Shown: piece by piece, positions 1 to 8,664 of the stretch | How the letters are laid out: every line of letters begins with the position of its first letter | Numbering within the stretch: the stretch's first letter is position 1 | Assembly: GCA_963785035.1 (NCBI GenBank) | Contig: CAWATG010000014.1 | Span: 1 to 40,288, forward strand | Length of the DNA: 40,288 bases | Reading direction: 5' to 3' | Origin: CAWATG01 sp963785035 | GTDB taxonomy: Bacteria > Actinomycetota > Acidimicrobiia > IMCC26256 > CAWATG01 | Notes under the pieces: generated by a model | Told to the model about the DNA's origin: nothing | Database searches by the model: none | Seen by the model: only the letters and a program-made list of their open reading frames with translations | Program-made: the position numbers and the translations under genes

Positions 1-22
1 CTGCCGATTCCGCCACTTCGAC
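1..22 (-). tRNA. tRNA-Leu, 5' part only (cut by window edge)
   Basis: Read on the minus strand, the first 22 bases look like the start of a class II tRNA: a 7-nt acceptor strand GTCGAAG, then TG at positions 8-9, a GCG D-stem and a D-loop with GAATCGGCAG. This pattern is typical of bacterial tRNA-Leu. Anticodon, variable arm and T-arm lie outside the window, so the isoacceptor cannot be named. It would be transcribed in the same direction as secG, about 50 bases downstream of it. Confidence 0.5.
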
Positions 23-28
23 GTGGAA

Positions 29-73
29 CACCGAGTCAGTCGGTGCGAGGGAGTGAGTCTACGCGCATGCGCG
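29..73. other. Inverted repeats between secG and tRNA-Leu
   Basis: Two symmetric elements lie just after the secG stop: a 12-bp palindrome CGCGCATGCGCG (62-73) and a 6-bp stem CACCGA/TCGGTG with a 5-nt loop (29-45). Neither is followed by a clear T-run, so calling a terminator would be a guess. They may separate the glycolytic operon from the tRNA. Confidence 0.25.
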
Positions 74-74
74 C

Positions 75-308
75 TCAGAGCTTGAGGCGCAGGCCCAACA
101 GAATCGTCGTGAACATGAAGACGATTGCAGTCACCACGGTGAGCCGGTCCAAGTTGCGCTCGACGACGGTTGAGCCCGCCATAGACCCACCCATCTGGCC
201 ACCGAACATGTCCGAAAGACCGCCGCCACGACCCGCGTGCAACAACACGAAGAGCAGCAACATCAGACACGAAATGACCTGGACAACGACGATAAGCGCG
301 TTCAGCAC
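75..308 (-). CDS. secG: Preprotein translocase subunit SecG
   Basis: SecG is the small membrane subunit of the SecYEG channel and helps SecA-driven protein export. The 77-residue product has the family layout: an N-terminal membrane helix (about residues 3-24), a short glycine-rich loop with the typical GRGGGLSDMFGG segment, and a second helix (about 55-74). Length matches the family. The start is a GTG (306-308) preceded at a good distance by GGGAG. It is the last gene of the gap-pgk-tpiA-secG set, the usual position in actinobacteria, and ends with TGA. Nothing suggests damage. Confidence 0.93.
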   Translation of the reverse strand: MLNALIVVVQVISCLMLLLFVLLHAGRGGGLSDMFGGQMGGSMAGSTVVERNLDRLTVVTAIVFMFTTILLGLRLKL

Positions 309-386
309 GCGGCACTCCCTATAACGACCTCAGCCAACGTGGGGCGACGTAGCGAAACGGTAACACAGCGTCGCCGGCCGACGCGA

Positions 387-1168
387 TTACCGCCCGTACC
401 GGATGATTCGGGCGAAGTCGTCCGGATCGAGAGATGCTCCGCCCACCAGAGCGCCGTCGACCTCGGGCATCTCCATGAGCTCCGCGATCGTTCCGGGCTT
501 GACGCTCCCGCCGTACTGGATTCGGACAGCGTCGGCGGTCGCAGTGTCATAGAGCTCCCGTAGGGTCGCCCGGATCACGCCACATGTCTCGTTGGCATCA
601 CCGGCGGTGGCGTTACGCCCAGTGCCGATCGCCCAAATAGGCTCGTACGCAACGACCGTTTCGGCAGCGTCGACCTTCTTGACCCCGTCGAACGCGCCCC
701 GAACCTGCGAACTGACGTGCGCCGCAGTCTCCCCGGCCTCACGTTGCGCGAGCGACTCACCCACACAGACGATGGCCCGCATCCCGGCCTTGATAATCGC
801 TTTGACCTTGCGGTTCACGATCTCGTCGGTCTCGGCAAAGTACTCGCGGCGCTCGGAATGGCCTGCGATCACATAGCTCACGTTGAGCTTGGCCAGCATT
901 GGCGCGCTGACCTCGCCGGTAAACGCACCGGACTCTTCCCAGTGACAGTTCTGCGCGCTCAGCAGAATCGGGATCCTGTCGGCATCGAGCACCGTCTGCA
1001 CCGACCGCAACGCCACGAAGGTCGGACACACCACGACGTCGATCGCCTCGTAGTCCTCGGCATCAAGACGGAAGTTGAGCTTCTGGACCACCTGGATCGC
1101 ATCAAGGTGCGTGTGATGCATCTTCCAGTTCCCGGCGATGATCGGTCGGCGACCAACACTCTTGCCAC
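387..1168 (-). CDS. tpiA: Triosephosphate isomerase (start region frame-broken)
   Basis: Interconverts dihydroxyacetone phosphate and glyceraldehyde 3-phosphate in glycolysis. The frame shows the family hallmarks in order: PIIAGNWKM at the N-terminus (just upstream of the first in-frame ATG at 1121), AGHSERR with the catalytic histidine, AYEPIWAIGTG with the catalytic glutamate, and the phosphate-binding QYGGSVKP and GALVGGASL. Between the pgk stop (TGA 1185-1187) and the conserved N-terminus there is no ATG, GTG or TTG in this frame. A GTG at 1168 in the neighbouring frame would give a normal start (MARV...GRRPIIAGNWKM) if one base were added near the TT at 1155-1156. I therefore infer a one-base deletion, or a very unusual start codon. 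The corrected product would be about 260 residues. It ends with TAA, 17 bases after pgk. Confidence 0.88.
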
Positions 1169-1184
1169 CGCTGCCGCGCAGTAC

Positions 1185-2384
1185 TCACGATTCGCGCTCC
1201 TTCAGTCGGACGGCAGCCGCCCGCAATGCAACAAGACCGGGCAGGTCACCTTGCTCGATGAGCTCGAGCGATGCGCCCCCACCGGTACTGACATGATCGA
1301 TTCGATCGGCAAGGCCCATCTGGCGCACGGCCGACGCGCTATCGCCGCCACCGATGACCGTGAAGCCTTCACACTCCGCAACTGCAAGCGCAACCCGACG
1401 CGTCCCGGCGGCAAAGGGCTCCATCTCGAAGACACCCATCGGGCCGTTCCACAACACGGTTGCGGCCCGGGCTATGAGCTACGACGCATAGGCATCTGCG
1501 GTGACAGGGCCAACGTCGAGTCCCATCCAGTCGCCCGGCATCTCGGCTGCAACAACCGTGCGTGTCGGACTCTCGGCGCTGAACTGCTGTGCGACCACCA
1601 CGTCGACGGGCACGTGCACCCGACCCGTCTCGAGGAGCCCCGCGCATGTCTCGACCATATCGGGCTCCACGAGCGACGTACCGACCTGATGGCCCTGCGC
1701 CAGAAAGAAGGTGAACGCCATTGCCCCACCGACCAGGATCGTGTCAGCTCGTTCGAGCAACGCTTCGATCACCGCAAGCTTGTCGCTGACCTTGGCGCCA
1801 CCGAGGATCGCCACGAATGGACGTTCCGGCTCTGACAGACGACCGCTCAATACCTCAACCTCGCGGAACAGCAAGCGGCCCGCGGCACTGGGCAACACCG
1901 CAGGCGGTCCGACGATCGACGCGTGCGAACGGTGCGACGCACCGAACGCGTCGTTCACATAGACATCACCGAGCGCGCACAACGCATCTGCGAATGCCGG
2001 AGTGTTCGCCGTCTCACCCGCGTCGAAGCGCAGGTTCTCCAACAACAACACATCACCGGGCTCGAGCACCTGGGCCATCTTCGAAGCCTGCTCCCCCACC
2101 ACCTCGGGGGCAAGACTGACCGGTGCCACGAGCAACTCACTCAGCCGACGCGCGACCGGCGCGAGCGAAAACGCCGGGTCCGGCACACCTTTGGGACGCC
2201 CGAGGTGCGAACACGCGACGATCGACGCTCCCCGCGCACGCAACCACAGCAGGGTCGGCAACACGGTCGTGATACGCAGATCGTCGTCGATGACGCCTCC
2301 GTGCAGCGGAACATTGAAATCCATACGAACCAACGCACGGGTCCCCGCTGTGATCGGGAGATCTTCGAGCTGCGGAAGATTCAT
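1185..2384 (-). CDS. pgk: Phosphoglycerate kinase, interrupted by an in-frame TAG
   Basis: Transfers phosphate from 1,3-bisphosphoglycerate to ADP in glycolysis. N-terminal domain motifs are present: RMDFNVPL, the basic-patch segment CSHLGRPKG, ENLRFDAGE and NDAFGASHRSHAS, then GGAKVSDK. The C-terminal domain carries WNGPMGVFE and the nucleotide-binding GGGDSASAV and STGGGASLE. The start ATG (2384) overlaps the gap stop as TGATG, which indicates translational coupling. The upstream in-frame ATG at 2507 lies inside gap and is not the start. After codon 301 there is a TAG (1479-1481), and the same frame then continues for 97 codons to TGA. As read, a protein truncated before the ATP-binding motifs would be made. 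Since pgk is normally essential, I infer a sequence error or a very recent mutation; the linker around the TAG also seems one codon longer than usual. Confidence 0.9.
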
Positions 2385-3412
2385 CAGCCGCCGATGAACG
2401 CGATCAGGTCCACCAAACGGTTCGAGTATCCCCACTCGTTGTCGTACCAACCGAGGACCTTCACGAGCTTTCCGCTCGCCATCGTGTCCACCGAAGAGAA
2501 CACACACGACGATGGATTCCCGACGATATCCGCCGAGACCAACGGCTCGGTGCTGTATTCCAGGACACCGCGGAATGCGGCATCGGCGGCGGCGGCCTTG
2601 AACGCAGCGTTGACGTCTTCTGCTGTGACACCGGTCTTGAGAACTGCGACGAGATCGGTAATCGAACCCGTCGGTGTCGGCACGCGCAACGCCGTACCGT
2701 CGAGCTTGCCTTTCAAGCTCGGCAGCACCATGCCGATTGCACGTGCTGCGCCCGTCGAGCTCGGAACGATCGACAGGGCAGCGGCGCGCATCCGACGAAG
2801 ATCAGGCTTACCCGAACGGGTCGCGACAGCCTGGTCCTGAAGTTGCTGATCGCTCGTGTACGCGTGGACGGTCGTGATGAGGCCTTGCTCGATGCCGAAC
2901 GAATCGTCGAGCACCTTCGCCAATGGCGCAAGGCAGTTCGTAGTGCACGACGCGTTCGACAGCACGGTATGTGCAGATGGATCGAAAACGCTGTCGTTGA
3001 TACCCATGCAGATCGTCGCGTCGGCATCGCCGCTCGGGGCAGAGATCACGACCCGCTTCGCGCCACCGTTGAGATGCCCGGCAGCCTGCGCACGACCGGT
3101 GAACAGACCCGTGGACTCGATCACCACGTCGACGCCATGGTCGCCCCACGGAATCTCACTTGGCTCGCGCACCTCGAGCTTCTTCACCGAGATGGCGTCG
3201 ACAGCAAAGCCGGTATCGGTGACCGAAACGGCGTTCGGGAGGGTGCCGCCGACCGAGTCGTGCTTCAACAGGAACGCCATCGTCTCGGCATCGCCGAACG
3301 GGTCGTTCACCGCTACGAGTTCGACACCGGCTGCGCCTTGGCGGGCGAGCAGCGCCCGAAAGAAGGAACGGCCAATTCGACCGAATCCATTGATGCCCAC
3401 GCGTACCGCCAT
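2384..3412 (-). CDS. gap: Glyceraldehyde-3-phosphate dehydrogenase, type I
   Basis: Oxidises glyceraldehyde 3-phosphate to 1,3-bisphosphoglycerate with NAD. The 342-residue protein starts with the Rossmann motif VGINGFGRIGR, has the catalytic signature SNASCTTNCLAPL with the nucleophilic cysteine near residue 155, the TTVHAYTSDQ segment with the active-site histidine, and the C-terminal WYDNEWGYSNR. Length is normal. The ATG at 3412 follows GGAGG. It is the first gene of the gap-pgk-tpiA-secG operon, with its stop overlapping the pgk start. The 93-base gap upstream to yvcK is where whiA commonly sits in actinobacteria; here there is no room for it. Confidence 0.97.
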   Translation of the reverse strand: MAVRVGINGFGRIGRSFFRALLARQGAAGVELVAVNDPFGDAETMAFLLKHDSVGGTLPNAVSVTDTGFAVDAISVKKLEVREPSEIPWGDHGVDVVIESTGLFTGRAQAAGHLNGGAKRVVISAPSGDADATICMGINDSVFDPSAHTVLSNASCTTNCLAPLAKVLDDSFGIEQGLITTVHAYTSDQQLQDQAVATRSGKPDLRRMRAAALSIVPSSTGAARAIGMVLPSLKGKLDGTALRVPTPTGSITDLVAVLKTGVTAEDVNAAFKAAAADAAFRGVLEYSTEPLVSADIVGNPSSCVFSSVDTMASGKLVKVLGWYDNEWGYSNRLVDLIAFIGG

Positions 3413-3505
3413 GGTTCCTCCGTTCGCGTCGACGCAACGGCGCCGAGCTTGATCGATGATTGTGCACGAACAGTTTCAAGACCTCATGGTCTTCGAGCGT
3501 GCTGA

Positions 3506-4573
3506 CTACAGCAGAGCACGCAAGGCTTTCGCCAGTTTGGCCGGATCGTGCGCCATCCGTGCATCATCGACGACGTCCGAGCCGACCGGCTCTGCACCGA
3601 GGAGACGAATGGCTTCCTCGTCGGCGGCGAGCATGCCGAACGCCTGGTACATGAACGAATCGACACGAGCACCATGCGCGATGACTGCTCGGAGGTGGTC
3701 GGTTGCATCCATATCGTCGGTCTCGGGGGTCTCACAGCGAACATTGCATACCTGCACGACTTTGCCGCGGGCGTTCAGGACCGCATCACGCAAGCTCGGC
3801 ACCGCCAAAACCGGCAACAGGCTCGTGTACAACGATCCTGGCGCCAACACGATCTGATCAGCATGTTCGACAGCCGAGATTGCCTGCGCACATCCCGGCG
3901 CATCCGACGGGATCAGCTCCACACTTCGGATCTTTCCCGCCGCCATGCCGACGTTGACCTGCCCCTCGACCATCTCGCCTTCGACGTCGGCACGCAAGAC
4001 GACGGGCCCTGCCGTTGCGGGCAGCACCCTCCCGACGGTCCCCAGGAGACGCCCAGCCTCGTCGATCGCAGCGACGAAATCGCCCATCGTGGATGCGAGT
4101 GAGAGCAACGCCAGATTTCCGAATGCGTGGCCATCGAGTTCGCCGCCGTCGAAACGGTGCTCGAAGGTACGTGCCCAGGTGTCATTCGCGGCGAGCGCGA
4201 CCAATGCTCGGCGGATGTCACCTGGTGCCGGAGTGCCGAAATCGCGGCGCAGCCGTCCCGAGGAGCCGCCGTCGTCAGCGACGGTGACCACCGCAGTGAT
4301 CGTCCCGCCGTACTGACGGATCGCGGTCAATGCGACTGCGAGACCGTGTCCTCCTCCAAGCGCCACAACTGCCGGACCGCCGACGCGACCCTCTTCGTCT
4401 CGTCTCGCGGCGGGCCGCGCCTGCGGGGTGGACGGTCGTGTCGCACCGCTCGGGCCACTACGGCGCTGCTTGTGCGTCGCGCCCGCGCCCGTACCGGTGG
4501 TTCGGCTCGGCGCGCCGCCGGCAACCTCCGAACGCCCTTCGCCAGGCGCGTCATCGCCACCGGCGCTACGCAC
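3506..4573 (-). CDS. yvcK: YvcK/CofD-like protein (putative gluconeogenesis factor) with long disordered N-terminus
   Basis: Belongs to the YvcK family, UDP-sugar-binding proteins that influence carbon metabolism and cell-wall synthesis. The conserved domain begins near residue 66 with VVALGGGHGLAV, followed by TVADDGGSSGRLRRDFG, PGDIRRAL and APGSLYTSLLPVL. Residues 1 to about 65 are a low-complexity tail rich in Gly, Ala, Arg, Thr and Pro. No alternative start lies in the frame between the GTG at 4573 and the domain, so the tail appears genuine. The GTG start overlaps the last 8 bases of rapZ. The C-terminus is complete and ends with TAG. The rapZ-yvcK pairing is standard; the usual third member, whiA, is absent here. 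Confidence 0.92.
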   Translation of the reverse strand: MRSAGGDDAPGEGRSEVAGGAPSRTTGTGAGATHKQRRSGPSGATRPSTPQARPAARRDEEGRVGGPAVVALGGGHGLAVALTAIRQYGGTITAVVTVADDGGSSGRLRRDFGTPAPGDIRRALVALAANDTWARTFEHRFDGGELDGHAFGNLALLSLASTMGDFVAAIDEAGRLLGTVGRVLPATAGPVVLRADVEGEMVEGQVNVGMAAGKIRSVELIPSDAPGCAQAISAVEHADQIVLAPGSLYTSLLPVLAVPSLRDAVLNARGKVVQVCNVRCETPETDDMDATDHLRAVIAHGARVDSFMYQAFGMLAADEEAIRLLGAEPVGSDVVDDARMAHDPAKLAKALRALL

Positions 4574-5450
4574 GGTCGATGTCCCGATGCGTCACTTTCG
4601 GATGGAATCCGTGCGTAGCAAGAATCTTGGCAAGCTCACGCGCGACCACCACGCTGCGATGGTGTCCCCCTGTACATCCGACGGCTATCGACAAGTAGGC
4701 CTTCCCCTCCCGAGCGTACGCCGGCAACAACAACTCGAAGAGGCCGTCGAGCCGCTCCAGGAATGGCCCGGTCTCCGGCTGGTCGAGCACGAAGTCCCGG
4801 ACCCGCTCATCGACCCCGGTCAACAACCGCAAGGGTTCGACCCAATGCGGGTTCGGCAGGAACCGGCAGTCGAACACGAGATCGACATCCAGTGGCAGGC
4901 CATGCTTGTACCCGAAGCTCACGATCGACGTCTGCAGCGCCACATCGGGCGAATCCATACCGAACAGCTCACGCAGGCGATCGCGCAGATCATGGACGTT
5001 CATGTCCGTCGTGTCGATCACAACATCAGCCAAACCTTTGAGCTCCTCGAGCTGCAGGCGCTCGCGAGCAATGCCATCGGAGATCCGCGCGCCGTCCGCA
5101 AGCGGATGCGGGCGCCGATTGCCTTCGTAGCGGCGCACCAAAACCGGATCTGCCGCTTCGAGGAACAGCACACGTGTGCGACTTCCCGACGCCTGCAGCT
5201 CCGCGAGCGCGTCCTTGAGGTCCTGGACGAACGCACCCGAGCGCACGTCGACCCCGAGCGCGTAGCGGGTCGGACGATCGGTGCCCCTCGCAAGCTCAGT
5301 GATCTTTGGGATCAGCAATGCGGGCACATTGTCGATCACGAAATAACCGAGGTCCTCGAGGACGTTCGCCGATGTCGAGCGCCCAGCGCCCGACATGCCC
5401 GTGACTATGGTGAAATCGAGCGGTTCTGCCGCCGTGCGGTTCACGCTCAC
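4566..5450 (-). CDS. rapZ: RNase adapter/nucleotide-binding protein RapZ (YvcJ family)
   Basis: RapZ proteins are P-loop nucleotide-binding proteins; in enterobacteria the homologue controls glucosamine-6-phosphate synthase through small RNAs, while the role in actinobacteria is not settled. The 294-residue product has a Walker A-like GMSGAGRST (arginine in place of the usual lysine, as in other actinobacterial members), the following LEDLGYFVIDNVP, and the C-terminal signature SIVSFGYKHGLP ... VFDCRFLPNPHW ... AVGCTGGHHRSV. I chose the GTG at 5450 because it forms a GTGA overlap with the uvrC stop; the longer open frame upstream is antisense-free overlap with uvrC and has no family similarity. 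It ends with TAG inside the yvcK start. Confidence 0.93.
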   Translation of the reverse strand: MSVNRTAAEPLDFTIVTGMSGAGRSTSANVLEDLGYFVIDNVPALLIPKITELARGTDRPTRYALGVDVRSGAFVQDLKDALAELQASGSRTRVLFLEAADPVLVRRYEGNRRPHPLADGARISDGIARERLQLEELKGLADVVIDTTDMNVHDLRDRLRELFGMDSPDVALQTSIVSFGYKHGLPLDVDLVFDCRFLPNPHWVEPLRLLTGVDERVRDFVLDQPETGPFLERLDGLFELLLPAYAREGKAYLSIAVGCTGGHHRSVVVARELAKILATHGFHPKVTHRDIDRA

Positions 5451-7396
5451 GATGATGGCACGCCCCCGAGGCCTTCCGCGCCCGCTTCGCGCCGTTCTGG
5501 TGTGAACTTTCCGTGCAGCGCCTCGCCGAGAGCCTCGCCGACGGCGTCGGGTAACCACGGGATCGCCCGCAATTCCTCGGCAGTCATCGCCCGAAGCTTG
5601 GCGACCGAACCGAATTCCTTGAGCAGACGCGCTCGCCGGACCGGCCCCAACCCGGCGACACCATCGAGGACCGACCGAGTCATCTGTCGATCGCGAAGCG
5701 TCCGGTGATACGTGATCGCGAAGCGGTGCGCCTCGTCGCGGACCTGCTGCAGGAGATACAACGCTTCGGAGTCGCGTGGAATACGGGCCGGATCCGGCCG
5801 CCCAGGCAGGTAAACCTCCTCGAACCGCTTGGCGAGCGAGGCGACCGCGATGTCTTCGAGACCGAGCTCCTCGAGCACCCGCTCGGCAACGGCAAGTTGT
5901 CCCTTGCCGCCATCGACCAGAAGCAGGTTCGGCGGGTAGGCAAATCGTTTCCCCGCGCGAGCTCCCTGGTCTCGGTCGTCGAGGTAGTGCCGGAAACGGC
6001 GGGTCAGGGCCTCCTCCATCGACGCGAAATCGTCGTTGCCTTCCGTGTGGCGCAGTTTGAACCGGCGGTAGTCCGAACGCTTGGCCATTCCGTCCTCCAT
6101 CACCACCATGGACGCCACGGTCTCGGTGCCCTGGAGGTGGGAGATGTCGAAGCACTCGATCCGGAGCGGCGCCTCAGCGAGACCGAGCGCATCCTGGAGC
6201 GCGTTCAGTGCCCGGGCACGCGCATTGTGATCCGATGCTCGACGCAGCTTGTGTCGAGAGAACGCCTCGCGCGCATTATGGGTCACCGTCCCGAGGAGGT
6301 CGCGCTTGGGGCCCCTGCGCGGCACACGCACACGTACCTTCGACCCACGTGCACTCGAGAGCAATTCGTCATAGAGCGCCCGGTCATCGGGCTCGACCGG
6401 AACCAACACCTCACGGGGAACGTCTTCGGGGTCGGCCCCGAAATAGAGCTGTTCGAGGAGTCGACCGACCAAGGCCTCTGTCGTGACGTCCTCGACCTTG
6501 TCGGCGACGAAACCGCGCGTCCCGACAACGCGACCCTTGCGAACGAAGAACACCTGAACCGACGCTTCGAGCTCGTCCTCCTCGATACCGATCAGGTCGA
6601 AATACTCCGTGGAATCGCCGACCATCTCTTGGCGTTCCACAATCTTGCGAACGGACGCGAGCTGATCTCGTAATCGGGCTGCGCGTTCGAACTCCAAATG
6701 GTCGGAGGCTTCGAGCATCTGCTGGTCGAGGCGATCGATGATCGGTTCGGTCTCGCCATCGAGAAACTCCACAAGCTCCGCCACGAGTGCCGCATACCCG
6801 TCTGTGTCGATGTCGCCGACGCACGGCGCGGCGCACTTCTCGATGTGCGCATACAAACAGGGACGCCCCAACTTCTCGTGACGGGCGAACTTGGTGTTCG
6901 TGCACGTACGAATCGGAAAGGTCCGCAGCAACAGGTCCAGGGTTTCGCGGATTGCATAGGCGTGCCCGTAAGGACCGAAGTAGCGGACGCCCTTACGCTT
7001 CGCCCCGCGCATGACCATCGCTCGTGGCCATTGCTCGTCGAGTGTCACCGCCAGGAAGGGATAGGACTTGTCGTCCTTGAGGCGGATGTTGAACCGCGGT
7101 TGGTGCCGTTTGATGAGGCTGCATTCGAGGAACAGCGCGTCAACCTCGGTACGCACCTCGATCCATTCGACGGTTTCTGCCGCAGCGACCATCTGGCGGG
7201 TTCGGGCCGGCATGGTCGCTGGGTCGGCAAAGTAATTCGCCAGGCGGCTGCGCAGGTTCTTGGCCTTGCCGATGTAGAGGATCCGCCCTTGGTCGTCCTT
7301 GAACTGATAGCTGCCGGGGCCATCGGGGATCGATCCAGGTTCAGGACGGGTGCGCACCCCGCCATTCTCGCGGCGCCCGCCGACGGAGTTCGCCAT
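5447..7396 (-). CDS. uvrC: Excinuclease ABC subunit C
   Basis: UvrC makes both incisions around DNA lesions in nucleotide excision repair, recruited by UvrB. The 649-residue protein shows the GIY-YIG domain at the N-terminus (PGSYQFKD, YIGKAKNLRSRL), a cysteine cluster region (KLGRPCLYAHIEKCAAPC), a UvrB-binding UVR segment (about residues 205-240), the RNase H-like nuclease domain (ECFDISHLQGTE, LLVDGGKGQL), and C-terminal helix-hairpin-helix motifs (VAGLGPVRRARLL). Length is normal. The ATG at 7396 is the first start in frame, with the domain beginning about 20 residues later. It heads the uvrC-rapZ-yvcK cluster and its stop overlaps the rapZ start. Confidence 0.96.
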   Translation of the reverse strand: MANSVGGRRENGGVRTRPEPGSIPDGPGSYQFKDDQGRILYIGKAKNLRSRLANYFADPATMPARTRQMVAAAETVEWIEVRTEVDALFLECSLIKRHQPRFNIRLKDDKSYPFLAVTLDEQWPRAMVMRGAKRKGVRYFGPYGHAYAIRETLDLLLRTFPIRTCTNTKFARHEKLGRPCLYAHIEKCAAPCVGDIDTDGYAALVAELVEFLDGETEPIIDRLDQQMLEASDHLEFERAARLRDQLASVRKIVERQEMVGDSTEYFDLIGIEEDELEASVQVFFVRKGRVVGTRGFVADKVEDVTTEALVGRLLEQLYFGADPEDVPREVLVPVEPDDRALYDELLSSARGSKVRVRVPRRGPKRDLLGTVTHNAREAFSRHKLRRASDHNARARALNALQDALGLAEAPLRIECFDISHLQGTETVASMVVMEDGMAKRSDYRRFKLRHTEGNDDFASMEEALTRRFRHYLDDRDQGARAGKRFAYPPNLLLVDGGKGQLAVAERVLEELGLEDIAVASLAKRFEEVYLPGRPDPARIPRDSEALYLLQQVRDEAHRFAITYHRTLRDRQMTRSVLDGVAGLGPVRRARLLKEFGSVAKLRAMTAEELRAIPWLPDAVGEALGEALHGKFTPERREAGAEGLGGVPSS

Positions 7397-7563
7397 AGCG
7401 GCATCGTGACAATCCCATCCCGGCCGGGGGTTATGCTCATCAGAGGCTGGCCTGGCATTCCAGTCACATCATGTGGTTCCGAGGCCGACAACCCCGCGGT
7501 GGGCGACCAGGCTGTCCCCGCCGGCTTTTATCGGAACCTGCTCCCTCGGGGAGGCACATCCAG

Positions 7564-8658
7564 ATGATTCGACTTCAGGTTCCCCTGCCGGACCGCTACA
7601 CGGGCGCGGACGCGTCGACCCTTGCAACGTGGATCCGTGACGCCAAGACCGCATTGGGCTCACGGCTGGTCATCCTCGGGCATCACTACCAACGCGATGA
7701 GGTCATCCGCTGGGCCGATGCACGCGGCGACTCCTTCAATCTGGCCCGCTTCGCCGCGGACCGTCCCGAAGCAGACTTCATCGTGTTCTGCGGCGTGCAC
7801 TTCATGGCCGAATCCGCAGACGTGCTGGCAGCCGACCATCAGCACGTGATACTCCCGGATCTGAACGCCGGATGCTCCATGGCCGACATGGCCGACATCG
7901 ACCAGGTCGAGGAGTGCTGGGACACTCTCGCCTCGATCGCCGACGTCGATCAGATCGTTCCGATCACGTACATGAACTCATCGGCAGCGCTGAAGGCCTT
8001 CGTCGGACGCAATGGCGGCGCGGTCTGCACATCGTCGAACGCCCGAGCGGTACTCGAGTGGGCCTTCGAACGCGGCGAAAGGGTCTTGTTCTTCCCGGAC
8101 CAGCATCTCGGGCGCAATACCGGCATGCAGATGGGCTACGGCGATGACGACATGGCGGTATGGAACCCGCGTGTCGAACTGGGTGGGCTCACCGAGCCCG
8201 TTCTCAAGTCATGCACCTTTCTCCTCTGGAAAGGCCACTGCTCGGTTCATCAGCGGTTCCGGCCGGAGCACGTCGACGCGTTCCGCTCGGCACACCCAGA
8301 CGGCCTTGTGATCGTGCATCCCGAATGCGCGCACGACGTCGTCGAGATGGCCGACAAGGTCGGTTCCACCGAACGCATCCTGGAGTGGGTCCGCTCGGCC
8401 GAACCGGGGACGGCAATCGGCATCGGAACAGAGATCCACATGGTGTCGCGCCTCGCCGCCGAGCACCCTGACAAGCAGATCAGCTCGCTTGATCCATTGA
8501 TCTGTCCGTGCTCGACCATGTTTCGGATCGACGAACCCCACTTGGCGTGGGTACTCGAGTCACTGGCGCGTGGCGAGGTCGTCAATCAGATCAGCGTCGA
8601 CGCAGAAACCCGCCACTGGTCGCGGGTTGCGTTGCAACGAATGCTCGACATCACCTGA
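7564..8658 (+). CDS. nadA: Quinolinate synthase NadA
   Basis: NadA condenses iminoaspartate with dihydroxyacetone phosphate to quinolinate in NAD biosynthesis, using a [4Fe-4S] cluster. The 364-residue product has LGHHYQRDEV, FCGVHFMAESADVL, DLNAGCSMADM, YMNSSAALKAF, FFPDQHLGRNT, HPECAHDVVEMAD and CPCSTMF, which supply the conserved cysteines and substrate-binding residues. I chose the ATG at 7564 because GGGGAGG lies about nine bases upstream; an in-frame ATG at 7471 would add 31 residues of non-conserved sequence. It stands alone on the plus strand, divergent from uvrC across 167 bases that must hold both promoters. nadB and nadC are not in the window. Confidence 0.95.
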   Translation: MIRLQVPLPDRYTGADASTLATWIRDAKTALGSRLVILGHHYQRDEVIRWADARGDSFNLARFAADRPEADFIVFCGVHFMAESADVLAADHQHVILPDLNAGCSMADMADIDQVEECWDTLASIADVDQIVPITYMNSSAALKAFVGRNGGAVCTSSNARAVLEWAFERGERVLFFPDQHLGRNTGMQMGYGDDDMAVWNPRVELGGLTEPVLKSCTFLLWKGHCSVHQRFRPEHVDAFRSAHPDGLVIVHPECAHDVVEMADKVGSTERILEWVRSAEPGTAIGIGTEIHMVSRLAAEHPDKQISSLDPLICPCSTMFRIDEPHLAWVLESLARGEVVNQISVDAETRHWSRVALQRMLDIT

Positions 8659-8664
8659 ACAGCG

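Noticed and set aside
1479..1481. UAG read as an amino acid across the genome
   Set aside because: Many genes in the window (rapZ, yvcK, flp, rpsA, polA, a methyltransferase) end in TAG at the expected place, so general reassignment is not supported.
1923..2840. Long plus-strand ORFs opposite pgk and gap
   Set aside because: They are antisense shadows in high-GC DNA: Arg/His-rich translations with no domain, opposite genes with clear family motifs.
4428..6673. Long plus-strand ORFs opposite rapZ and uvrC
   Set aside because: Antisense to fully conserved genes, with low-complexity Arg/Gln/His-rich products and no ribosome site.
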